This document shows positions 44,808-53,223 of a stretch of 64,000 bases of DNA, in pieces. A program made the position numbers and the translations under genes. The DNA is taken from positions 9,892 to 73,891 of the forward strand of contig JBLIRR010000030.1 of NCBI GenBank assembly GCA_049472395.1, written 5' to 3'. Below the pieces are notes generated by a model. That model saw only the letters and a program-made list of their open reading frames with translations, made no database searches and had not been told where the DNA came from. Origin of the DNA: JBLIRR01 sp049472395. Lineage in GTDB: Bacteria > SZUA-182 > DTGQ01 > JBLIRR01. The stretch's first letter is position 1; the number at the start of each line of letters is the position of its first letter.

Positions 44808-44838
44808 AATGTAATTGAGAGGGCGGAGCTATATTAAA
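44808..44838 (+). repeat. Dispersed leader motif, copy 3
   Basis: The stretch reads AATGTAATTGAGAGG then GCGGAGCTATATTAAA. Its second half forms the left arm and loop of the terminator at 44819-44854. It points towards the ATPase gene at 45003. Confidence 0.55.
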
Positions 44839-44854
44839 TCCTCCCTCTTTTTTT
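44819..44854 (+). terminator. Intrinsic terminator
   Basis: GAGGGCGGA (44819-44827) pairs with TCCTCCCTC (44839-44847) with one internal mismatch, an 11-base loop, and a run of seven T (44848-44854). No complete gene ends just upstream on this strand, so it would stop an untranslated transcript or attenuate the ATPase transcript. Confidence 0.7.
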
Positions 44855-45002
44855 GTTCATATTTTTTATTCTTAGGACTTGGCCAAAAACATTTAAAAAT
44901 CAGATATCGGTAAGGCCAGGACAATGCTTAATTTAAAAAATCATGTTGAGATGAAAGGGGCTCTCAGAGAACTCAATACGTGGTTTCTAAATTCTTCTGC
45001 TT

Positions 45003-46061
45003 ATGAAATATAGACAAGAAACAGCATTTATAAATAGAGAAAAAGAGCTCAGGGCTTTAGATGATTTTATACACAAGCGCCCTTCGGAAATTCTCTTTCT
45101 TCATGGTCCCAAATCTTCTGGTAAAACCACCTTGCTCTACCGGTTTTTTGAACAGGCGAACAAAGAGGAAAAGCTCGATATCAAGTTTATAAATTTGCGT
45201 GAAATACTATTAACAAATTATAAGGAATTTTTGCAGGTTTTTTTTCAGAGAGATTATTCTGGACAAAAGGAAGATATAAAAGAAAAAAGAGAATATGATC
45301 TTAAGGTTTTCAAACTTTCTATAGAGACATTAAAGGGTCTTGAAAATAATGAACTCGATCCCTTTGCAGTCATGAAAGGGGAATTACGAAAATTAGTCAA
45401 GAAGGGGATTAAACCCGTTATTATAATTGATGAACTGCAGGCATTAGATGAGATTTATCTGAATGGGGGCCGACGATTAATAACAGAGCTCTTTAACTTT
45501 TTCGTCGCTATGACCAAAGAGTCCCATTTAGCCCACATCATCATTTCCTCGTCAGATGGGTATTTTATCGAGACTGTATATACAGATAGCAAGCTTAAGA
45601 AAACTTCAAGATTTTATGAAATTAATTACCTCGCATACGAAGATACAATAGAATGGCTATCCAATATAGAGAAATATTCATGTATTAAGGATTATACACT
45701 AAATAAAGATGAGGCTGAAAAAATATGGGAAGTTGTCGGCGGCAGCATGTGGGAAATACAGGTCATACTGAGTGAGATATTTTCTCGTCCTTTAGAAGAA
45801 GTCTTGGAACAATACAAGCTTCAGATGCGGGGAATTATCGTTGATTATGTAAAGGCAGATCCTCAAAAAGAAAAAATTTTTTCCTTATTTTTAAATAAAT
45901 CGACTATTTCTTTTGCAGATGTAAAAGATGTTCAAGATTTTAAAGAATTACTCTGCGATATGGTAAGAAATAACATCCTTTACTATGATCCAACATTAGC
46001 AATCTTTTATCCTCAAGGGCGTAGTTTGGAATGGGGGATCAAATTATATTTCATCTCATAA
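45003..46061 (+). CDS. ATPase_2-family AAA-type ATPase, copy 1
   Basis: This 352-residue STAND/AAA-like ATPase resembles the archaeal ATPase_2 family. The N-terminal NREKELRALDDF box is followed by Walker A GPKSSGKTT (35-43), Walker B VIIIDELQ (139-146), sensor-like HIIISSSD near 180, a lid domain around 215-280 and a winged-helix-like C-terminus. Family function is mostly unknown; many members are multi-copy and linked to mobile or defence DNA. Its C-terminal 60 residues differ from the two other copies nearby, while the first 270 are nearly identical. Confidence 0.85.
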   Translation: MKYRQETAFINREKELRALDDFIHKRPSEILFLHGPKSSGKTTLLYRFFEQANKEEKLDIKFINLREILLTNYKEFLQVFFQRDYSGQKEDIKEKREYDLKVFKLSIETLKGLENNELDPFAVMKGELRKLVKKGIKPVIIIDELQALDEIYLNGGRRLITELFNFFVAMTKESHLAHIIISSSDGYFIETVYTDSKLKKTSRFYEINYLAYEDTIEWLSNIEKYSCIKDYTLNKDEAEKIWEVVGGSMWEIQVILSEIFSRPLEEVLEQYKLQMRGIIVDYVKADPQKEKIFSLFLNKSTISFADVKDVQDFKELLCDMVRNNILYYDPTLAIFYPQGRSLEWGIKLYFIS

Positions 46062-46125
46062 GCGAGTATATTAATGAAATAAAACCACAAATTTCACTGA
46101 TTAATTAAGAAATCAGGAGATAAAA

Positions 46126-46338
46126 ATGTATGCGATTGAATTTCAAACAAGAATTAAAAAAGGAAAGATCGAAATTCCCCAGGAATATAGAGGAAAACTA
46201 AAAGAGAATGTAAAAGTTATTATTCTAATAGAGGAAAAAACAATATCCTCCAATATGATTGACAAACTTTTAGATTCTCCCCTCAAAGTACCCAACTTCA
46301 AACCTTTTACAAGGGAAGAAATTCATGAACGGAAGTAG
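46126..46338 (+). CDS. Small antitoxin-like protein
   Basis: This 70-residue protein begins with a swapped-hairpin-like strand pattern (FQTRIKKGKIEIPQEYRGKL) similar to AbrB/MazE-type or DUF-type antitoxins and ends with a charged helical tail (FKPFTREEIHERK) typical of the toxin-binding part. A clear AGGAGA ribosome-binding site precedes it. Its stop overlaps the start of a truncated PIN-domain gene, giving the usual antitoxin-toxin order. The precise family was not identified. Confidence 0.75.
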   Translation: MYAIEFQTRIKKGKIEIPQEYRGKLKENVKVIILIEEKTISSNMIDKLLDSPLKVPNFKPFTREEIHERK

Positions 46339-46654
46339 GGAAAATATAATAATTAGCGCGCAGATCATAAATGAGGTCTGTGTCAATCTTATTAAGAAAG
46401 CACAGTTTTCAGAAGAAAATATACAAGAATTAGTTACATCTTTTTATGAAAAATACACTGTCATAGACAATTGTAAGAAAATTCTCATTAAAGCATCTCA
46501 ATTACGCAAAGATAACCGGTTTTCTTTTTGGGACAGCATTATCATAGCAAGTGCATTGTCTTCAATTACAAGTATTCTTTACTCTGAGGATATGCAAGAT
46601 GGTTTTGTAGTAGAAAATAAACTTAGAATTGAGAATCCTTTTAAAAACAATTAG
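46325..46654 (+). pseudogene. PIN-domain toxin lacking its N-terminal third
   Basis: The 109-residue frame matches only the later part of a VapC-like PIN domain: QIINEVCVNLIKK carries the second acid, FSFWDSIIIASAL the third, and ILYSEDMQDG the last motif. The N-terminal strand with the first catalytic aspartate (normally LDTNxxxY) is missing; about 35-45 residues appear to have been deleted right after the antitoxin stop. Without that aspartate the ribonuclease should be inactive. The frame overlaps the antitoxin gene by 14 bases. Confidence 0.75.
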
Positions 46655-46685
46655 ATATCATCAATGTCCAATTAGTTTAAATAAT

Positions 46686-47758
46686 ATGAAATATAGAAAA
46701 GAAGTAGCCTTTATCAATAGGGAAGAAGAGCTGGCCTATCTAGGCGGGTATATTGCGGACAGGCCGGAATCCATCCTATTCCTCCATGGCCCCAAATCAT
46801 CTGGTAAAACCACTTTGCTCTATCGTTTTTTTGAAAAGGTAAGCAAAGAAGAAAAGCTCGATATCAAGTTTATAAATTTGCGAAAAATATTATTGATTAA
46901 TTATAAAGATTTTTTACAATCTTTTTTTCAAATAGATTATTCCCGACAAAAGGAGGATATAAAAGAAAAACGGGAATATGATCTTAAGGTTTTAAACTTT
47001 CTATAGAAACACTCAGAGGATTGGAGAATAAAGAATTAGATCCATTTGTTGTTATGGAAATGGAATTACTAAAACTAGTCAAAAAGGGGATCAAACCAGT
47101 CATTATAATTGATGAACTCCAGGCATTGGATGAGATTTATTTGAATGGGGGCTGGCGATTAATTACAGAGCTATTTAACTTTTTCGTCGCTATGACCAAA
47201 GAGTCGCATTTAGCCCACATCATCATCTCTTCATCAGATGGATATTTTATCGAAACCGTATATACGGACAGCAAGCTTAAGAAAACTTCAAGATTTTTCG
47301 AAATTAATTACCTTACATACGAAGATACCATAGAATGGCTATCCAATATTGAGAAATATTCATGTATCAAGGATTATACATTAAATAAAGATGATGCCGA
47401 AAAAATATGGGAAGTTGTTGGCGGTAGCATGTGGGAAATACAGACCATACTGAGTGAGTTATTTTCTCGTTCCCTTGAAGATGTATTAAAAGAATATATA
47501 ATGAGGATGCACGGTATTATTGATGATTATATGGGCTTTAATCAAGGTAAAGTTGAAATATTACGTTTTTTTACAGAACATCAAAAGCTTTCGAGAAAAG
47601 AAATGGCCCAATTCATAACGCGTCCTCCCGAAGAAGTTGAGTATTTACTCAAGGATATGGTTAAAAACAATATTCTTTACTATGACCCAACATTAGCCAT
47701 ATTTTATCCTCAAGGGCGTAGTTTGGAATGGGGGATCAAATTATATTTCACCTCATAA
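46686..47758 (+). pseudogene. ATPase_2-family ATPase, copy 2, frameshifted
   Basis: This would encode the same ATPase as the copies at 45003 and 48191. Near 46989-46994 it has four T in AAGGTTTTAAAC where copy 3 has five, so a one-base deletion moves translation to a stop at 47004-47006. The rest of the frame (from about 47021) is intact to the C-terminus and nearly identical to copy 3. A sequencing error in the T-run, recent inactivation or frameshifting could each explain it. A longer upstream start at 46629 exists, but the ATG at 46686 matches its paralogues. Confidence 0.85.
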
Positions 47759-47830
47759 GCGCGCGCATTAATTTCATTTGAATTATGAATATAGATAATA
47801 TTGTAAAAGAGATAAAAAGAGAAAATAGTA

Positions 47831-48101
47831 ATGAAAAGAATAAAGGAAAAAATAATCCAAGCCTTTAAGGAAGTTGATAAACTAAAACAAGATTTGCTCA
47901 AAATTGATAGTGCGATGGAAAAAATGATTCTTACTTTTCGGATCTCTGGCTGAGGAAGATGAAATAAAATCTGTCGATTTTGATATTGATATCGCTGTAA
48001 AATCTGATAAACATTATCAATTAGTAAGCAGGGCAATGCAAAGCAAATTTAAGGTTGATGTTGTGGATCTTGAGTGTGTACATGAGAAAATTTCAATTTA
48101 A
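47831..48101 (+). pseudogene. MNT-type nucleotidyltransferase remnant, frameshifted
   Basis: A 37-codon helical frame starts at the ATG at 47831 and stops at a TGA near 47951. A second frame then gives GSLAEEDEIKSVDFDIDIAV, the GS-x-D-x-D nucleotidyltransferase signature, followed by KFKVDVVDLECVHEKIS and a stop at 48101. This is the pattern of the MNT antitoxin of HEPN/MNT pairs. One shift near 47940 separates the parts. No HEPN partner is visible next to it. It lies in the 432-bp gap between ATPase copies 2 and 3; the remaining gap shows nothing clear. Confidence 0.6.
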
Positions 48102-48190
48102 ACAAAGCCATACCCTTTTTATTAAGAATCTTCAAAAAATAGTTGCTGCCCTTTAATGAGATTTATCCAATTTTATGAATTATTATACAT

Positions 48191-49267
48191 ATGAAATATA
48201 AACAAGAAATAGCTTTTATTAACAGAGAAAAAGACCTGAGGGCTTTAGGTGATTTTATAAACAAGCGCCCATCAGAAATTCTCTTTCTTCATGGTCCCAA
48301 ATCTTCCGGTAAAACCACCTTGCTTTACCGGTTTTTTGAAAAGTTGAGCACAGAAGAAAAGCTAGACATCAAATATATAAATTTAAGAAAAATCTTATTG
48401 ATTAATTATAAGGATTTCTTACAATCTTTTTTTCAACTAGATTATTCTCGACAAAAGGAGGATATAAAAGAAAAACGGGAATATGATCTTAAGGTTTTTA
48501 AACTTTCTATAGAAACACTTAGGGGCTTGGAGAATAAAGAATTAGATCCGTTTGTTGTGATGGAAATGGAATTGTCGAAACTAGTCAAGAAGGGGATCAA
48601 ACCCATTATTATAATTGATGAGCTACAGGCATTGGATGAGATTTATTTGAATGGAGGCCGGCGATTAATAACAGAGCTATTTAACTTTTTCGTCGCTATG
48701 ACTAAAGAGTCGCATTTAGCCCACATCATCATCTCCTCGTCAGATGGATATTTTATCGAGACTGTATACACAGACAGCAAGCTAAAGAAAACTTCAAGAT
48801 TTTTCGAAATTAATTACCTCACATATGAAGATACCATGGAATGGCTATCCAATATAGAGAGGTATTCATGTATCAAAGATTATACATTAAATAAAGACGA
48901 GGCTGAAAAAATATGGGAAGTTGTTGGTGGCAGCATGTGGGAAATACAGTCTATACTGAGTGAGTTATTTTCTCGTTCGCTTAAAGATGTATTAGAAGAA
49001 TATAAAATGAGGATGCGTGGTATTATTGATGATTATGTGGGCTTTAATCAAGGTAAAGTTGAAATATTACGTTTTTTTACAGAACATCAAAAGCTTTCGA
49101 GAAAAGAAATGGCCCAATTCATAACGCGTCCTTCGGAAGAAGTTGAGTTTTTACTCAAAGATATGGTTAAAAATAACATCCTTTACTACGATCCAACATT
49201 AGCCATCTTTTATCCTCAAGGGAGTAGTTTGGAATGGGGGATCAAATTATATTTTGAGAAAATTTAA
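48191..49267 (+). CDS. ATPase_2-family AAA-type ATPase, copy 3
   Basis: This 358-residue intact copy has GPKSSGKTT and IIIIDELQ at the same positions as copy 1. From about residue 280 it carries a winged-helix-like tail (VEILRFFTEHQKLSRKEMAQF) shared with copy 2 but not with copy 1. The last residues differ from copies 1 and 2 (YFEKI against YFIS and YFTS), marking the end of the duplicated segment. The function is unknown. Confidence 0.85.
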   Translation: MKYKQEIAFINREKDLRALGDFINKRPSEILFLHGPKSSGKTTLLYRFFEKLSTEEKLDIKYINLRKILLINYKDFLQSFFQLDYSRQKEDIKEKREYDLKVFKLSIETLRGLENKELDPFVVMEMELSKLVKKGIKPIIIIDELQALDEIYLNGGRRLITELFNFFVAMTKESHLAHIIISSSDGYFIETVYTDSKLKKTSRFFEINYLTYEDTMEWLSNIERYSCIKDYTLNKDEAEKIWEVVGGSMWEIQSILSELFSRSLKDVLEEYKMRMRGIIDDYVGFNQGKVEILRFFTEHQKLSRKEMAQFITRPSEEVEFLLKDMVKNNILYYDPTLAIFYPQGSSLEWGIKLYFEKI

Positions 49268-49803
49268 CAAGTCATGATGCATCTTAATAAATCAGAACAA
49301 TTTAAAGATCGTTTGATAATACTTTCTAAAAAACGTGTAAAATGGATTTACACTACGTAAAGTACCAAATTTTCGAGTTATTAAGTTGCCCCATAAACCG
49401 ATCAAGTTATTACCGGCGCGCAATTTAAAGTTTATATCTGGTAATAAGATTACTCTCACATGGGCCGAGAAGTGAGGAAAATCATGCGATTAGTATCAAG
49501 AGCAATGCTTAAAAATAAAAAATATAACCCTTTCTGAAAAATTGTTTGATATATTAAAAATTGTGACCTATGAAATTAGAATTTTAAATTCACACAGAAA
49601 AAATGAGCTTATTTTAACTTAATCAAAGACATTACAAGGATCATCCGATACGATAAATCTTGATGGGTAGCACTATTATCCTTTAAACAATCCGAATGAA
49701 CAAATTAAAAGCAAGGGACCATCTTTCAAGCATATATCAGAAGAGATCATTTCTTCATTCCGTATCTTATAACGATGAGAAATTATAAAGGGTAAATTCG
49801 ATA
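49268..49803. other. Intergenic region with possible gene remnants
   Basis: This 536-bp AT-rich gap has only tiny frames. A 28-codon frame from 49274 (MMHLNKSEQFKDRL) and a stretch near 49490 reading RLVSRAML recall the decayed nucleotidyltransferase at 47831-48101 (QLVSRAMQ) and may be remnants of a similar gene. The right end leads into a TTG-started dehydratase gene. No terminator or promoter was clear. Confidence 0.35.
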
Positions 49804-51711
49804 TTGAAAAAGTTGTTTAATAAGAATTTTTGGATTATATTATTATGTGATATTTGCCTTATTATAGCGGCTTATTGGCTATCATACCTTTTTCGCTTTG
49901 AGTTTAGAATTCCTCACAACAACTATATTAACTTTCATAATACGCTTTTACCTATATTAATCATAAAGACTGCCACATTCTTTTACTTTGGTCTTTATAG
50001 AGGAATGTATAGATATACGAGTATTTCAGATTTACTTAATATAATAAAAGCATCATTAGTGAGTTCCGCCGTCATTGCATTGGGTTTATTAACAATTCAT
50101 CGTTTTGAGGGATTTGCTCGTTCTGTATATTTTATTGATGGAATGCTGACAGTATGTTTTATTGGAGGATTTCGCTTGAGCATGAGACTTATTATCTCTA
50201 AAACAAAAAGAGATGCTCAAAAGAAATATGCTTATAATCCTCAAAAAAGTTTGCTCATTATTGGCGCAGGAGATGCGGGAGAAAAGATACTGCGCGAAAT
50301 AAAGGAAAATACTAATCTCCATTATAAGGTTCTGGGTTTTCTGGATGATGATAAAAAAAAGCATAATAAATACATCCATAATGTAAAGATACTTGGAGAA
50401 ATTAATAAGATTAATACGGTGATAGATCAGATGCATAAAAATCTCGATGAAATACTTATTGCACTGCCTTCTGTAAATGGAGAACGCATGCATGAAATAA
50501 TTAGTCTATGCCAGGGAACTATGGCCAAATGTCGTACTATACCAGGAATCGGAGAGTTAATAAATGGAAGGGTTACAGCATCGGCAATACGAGATGTTTC
50601 TTATGAGGATTTGTTAGGAAGAGAACCGATTAGATTAAATCTTCAACAAATAGGCTCTTATTTAACGGGAAAATCTGTATTAATTACAGGAGCCGGTGGT
50701 TCTATAGGTTCTGAATTATGTAGACAAGTATCTATATTTAAACCTGAACAATTGATAATCTTTGATAGAGCGGAAAGTCGATTATATGATTTAGAAATGG
50801 AACTAAGACAAATTTTCCCACAGCAAAAAATTGTGCCAGTGTTAGGTTCAATAACATGTCAAAAAAGCGTAGAAAGGGTATTCTCTTTTTGGAAACCTCA
50901 TGTAGTTTTTCACGCTGCAGCTTATAAACATGTCCCTATAATGGAGGCGCAACCTTGGGAAGCAATTTATAATAATATTATTGGGACAAAGCATGTTTTA
51001 GATGCAACAATTAACGAGAAATGCGAAAAATTTGTATTGGTTTCAACAGATAAAGCAGTAAGACCTACTAATGTTATGGGTGCAACGAAGCGCATTACGG
51101 AAAAATACCTTATCCAAAGAAATGAAGAGTCTAATGGGACAAAGGCTATGGCAGTGCGTTTTGGAAATGTTGTGGGTAGTGCCGGCAGTGTCATCCCTTT
51201 ATTTAAAAAACAGATTGCTTGTGGAGGACCGGTAACTGTCACACACCCTTCAGTGATTCGTTATTTTATGACTATTAGCGAAGCATGTCAATTAATACTC
51301 CAAGCCGGGGCTATTGGACAAAAGGGGAGTATCTATATTTTAAAAATGGGCAAGCCTGTAAAAATAGTTGATGTTGCGCGTGATCTCATTCGTCTTTCCG
51401 GATTTGAACCTGATAAGGATATTAAGATTAAGTTTACCGGATTAAGACCTGGAGAAAAACTTTACGAAGAATTAATTACGAGTGAAGAAGGCATTGTACC
51501 AACCGACCATGAAAAGCTCATGGTACTGAAACCGGGAATAAATAATAATGGATCTCCGATAAAATCACGAGAAGACTTTGATAAAATAATCAATGATTTA
51601 GCTAAACTAGGAAATAAATACGATAAAGATGGTATTAAAAAGAAAATAAAGGAAATTGTGCCGGAATATTCACTTTATTGCTCAGAAAAAGATGGAATTC
51701 TTAAGGCCTAG
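49804..51711 (+). CDS. WbpM/PglF/CapD-type membrane-bound UDP-HexNAc 4,6-dehydratase
   Basis: This 635-residue protein has four N-terminal membrane helices (about 10-115), a first Rossmann segment (IIGAGDAGEKILREI near 152) and a cytoplasmic SDR domain with ITGAGGSIGSELCRQ (near 297), AAYKHVPIMEAQPWEAIYNN, and STDKAVRPTNVMGATKR, where Met replaces the usual catalytic Tyr as in WbpM and PglF. It makes the UDP-4-keto-6-deoxy-GlcNAc used for QuiNAc, FucNAc or bacillosamine. Translation starts at a TTG with AAAGGG upstream. It opens the rightward operon ending at 62268. Confidence 0.9.
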   Translation: MKKLFNKNFWIILLCDICLIIAAYWLSYLFRFEFRIPHNNYINFHNTLLPILIIKTATFFYFGLYRGMYRYTSISDLLNIIKASLVSSAVIALGLLTIHRFEGFARSVYFIDGMLTVCFIGGFRLSMRLIISKTKRDAQKKYAYNPQKSLLIIGAGDAGEKILREIKENTNLHYKVLGFLDDDKKKHNKYIHNVKILGEINKINTVIDQMHKNLDEILIALPSVNGERMHEIISLCQGTMAKCRTIPGIGELINGRVTASAIRDVSYEDLLGREPIRLNLQQIGSYLTGKSVLITGAGGSIGSELCRQVSIFKPEQLIIFDRAESRLYDLEMELRQIFPQQKIVPVLGSITCQKSVERVFSFWKPHVVFHAAAYKHVPIMEAQPWEAIYNNIIGTKHVLDATINEKCEKFVLVSTDKAVRPTNVMGATKRITEKYLIQRNEESNGTKAMAVRFGNVVGSAGSVIPLFKKQIACGGPVTVTHPSVIRYFMTISEACQLILQAGAIGQKGSIYILKMGKPVKIVDVARDLIRLSGFEPDKDIKIKFTGLRPGEKLYEELITSEEGIVPTDHEKLMVLKPGINNNGSPIKSREDFDKIINDLAKLGNKYDKDGIKKKIKEIVPEYSLYCSEKDGILKA

Positions 51712-51855
51712 TAAAAAAAGGGGATTCTTTCAAATAAGGGTATAAATAATATGAAATGTTCTGAAAAAAAAGATAGAACGGTCTGATTTAAATTTCTTGT
51801 GGTTTGTTAAAAATCTTTTTACTTGACTTTCAGGGCACTCTAAAAGGCCTAAATA

Positions 51856-53223
51856 ATGGAAAATATATTGGCGCAAATAGCTACTATTTTAATGCACATT
51901 GTGACTATTGGTTTTTCCTATTTCTTAGTCAGAACTGCCGGTTTCTCCATAAAACGTCTAAGTATTCCTATGTGGCTATATGCAAACTATTTGCTGTTTT
52001 CTTTCCTATTTATGCCTGCAGCATACTGGGGTTGGTTCCCTTCGTTTAGTGGCACCTACTTCGACACTGAAATTCTCGGCTTAGCTTGGATTCTCAGCGG
52101 TGTTTGCCTAATTTTTATGACCACGGGCTACGTTGTCGCCATGCATATCCTCAAGTTCCGGGTATCAGGAGGGAACCTTAAGAAAGGGTCTCGTAGGATT
52201 GACTCCCTAGTGCCCCCATTGGCTGCGTTTGGCCTGTGCGTCATAGTATTCGTACTATATATGCGGTTAATACCTGAAATTCCTTTATTGGTTTTGTTCA
52301 AAGAGCATTCTTACTACGTTGCACGGATATCACGCAGCATGGCAACAAATGCTTTTAAGGGAGGGAAGCTTCACTACTACTCTAATTTCTTTGAATATTT
52401 GCTGCCTTTTGTTACTCTATATATTTTCGGAATTGCATTAAAGCGTGTTAGGTATAGATCCTCCTTAATTGCCATTGGATGCATTTTATTCACCATTTTT
52501 GTGGCTATACACACAACGGCTAAAGCTGGCTTTTTCGATTTTTTAGTAGCCTTGTTTTTTGTTTACATGCTGATTAGAAAAGGAGGATTTGTCTCTTTCG
52601 GCACATATATCGTATATGGTACTATAGGGATAATTCTGTTAATAGGGCTTTTTTGGTGGTTCACCGGAGAACATTTTGGAGGGCTCATTGGCAATGTGTT
52701 CCAAGCTCTGTTGGCGGGAATAGATAGGCTCGCTGTCGGCCAGATCCAATCATTATATTGGAATCTTGCTTTCGTGAAACGAATCGGCTATTTTTATGGT
52801 AAGACTTTCCCAAATCCCATGGGAATTTTTCCATGGAAACAAGTCCAACTCAACCTGTCGGTTGCATCTTTTGCAGCAGCATCTTCTAAAAGCCAGGTGA
52901 TTGGTTCGTATCCAGCCGTTTTTTGGACCGAGGTATACGCTAACTTCGGAGTATGGATGTCGATCGCATCCGCATTTTTCGTCGGACTATATGTATGCTT
53001 GCTAAATGCATTAGTGGCAAACCAATTTTATTCTTCACTACGCGCAGCGCTCATGGCGTGGTTGATGGTCTTCCATGCTCGTCTTGCCCGTATAAGTATC
53101 GCACTTATCCTACCATTTCCAGAGACTTTATTGTTCATAATGCTATGGGCTTTGGTTTTTAGCATAATCAGGAGGCTAAACGTTGTTAGGAGGCTTAATG
53201 AAAATTTTATATTACACAACTGA
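51856..53223 (+). CDS. Wzy-like O-antigen/polysaccharide polymerase candidate
   Basis: This 455-residue membrane protein has about ten to twelve hydrophobic segments and a large external loop around 310-370 (FPNPMGIFPWKQVQLN), the pattern of Wzy and OligoPol-type polymerases, which link repeat units at the outer face of the inner membrane. No short sequence motif defines the family, so the call rests on topology and on the two GT4 genes just behind it. Base composition appears more G+C-rich than in the genes before 51711. Confidence 0.7.
   Translation: MENILAQIATILMHIVTIGFSYFLVRTAGFSIKRLSIPMWLYANYLLFSFLFMPAAYWGWFPSFSGTYFDTEILGLAWILSGVCLIFMTTGYVVAMHILKFRVSGGNLKKGSRRIDSLVPPLAAFGLCVIVFVLYMRLIPEIPLLVLFKEHSYYVARISRSMATNAFKGGKLHYYSNFFEYLLPFVTLYIFGIALKRVRYRSSLIAIGCILFTIFVAIHTTAKAGFFDFLVALFFVYMLIRKGGFVSFGTYIVYGTIGIILLIGLFWWFTGEHFGGLIGNVFQALLAGIDRLAVGQIQSLYWNLAFVKRIGYFYGKTFPNPMGIFPWKQVQLNLSVASFAAASSKSQVIGSYPAVFWTEVYANFGVWMSIASAFFVGLYVCLLNALVANQFYSSLRAALMAWLMVFHARLARISIALILPFPETLLFIMLWALVFSIIRRLNVVRRLNENFILHN

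Larger units (their letters stand above)
44199..45002. other. Long intergenic region with mobile and regulatory elements
   Basis: This 804-bp gap between divergent genes holds a 76-bp inverted-repeat element with target duplications (44320-44413), two copies of the dispersed leader motif and a strong intrinsic terminator (44819-44854). A TTGACA box lies near 44457. The stretch from about 44560 to the terminator has no open frame and could be a small RNA or untranslated leader. A 30-codon frame (44921-45013, ending inside the ATPase gene) is probably spurious. Confidence 0.5.

Noticed and set aside
44921..45013. 30-codon open frame before the ATPase gene
   Set aside because: It has no ribosome-binding site, ends inside the ATPase gene, and shows no recognisable domain.
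45003..49267. CRISPR array or direct-repeat array
   Set aside because: The repeated sequence is three whole ATPase genes, not short spaced repeats; no CRISPR repeat or cas gene was seen in the window.
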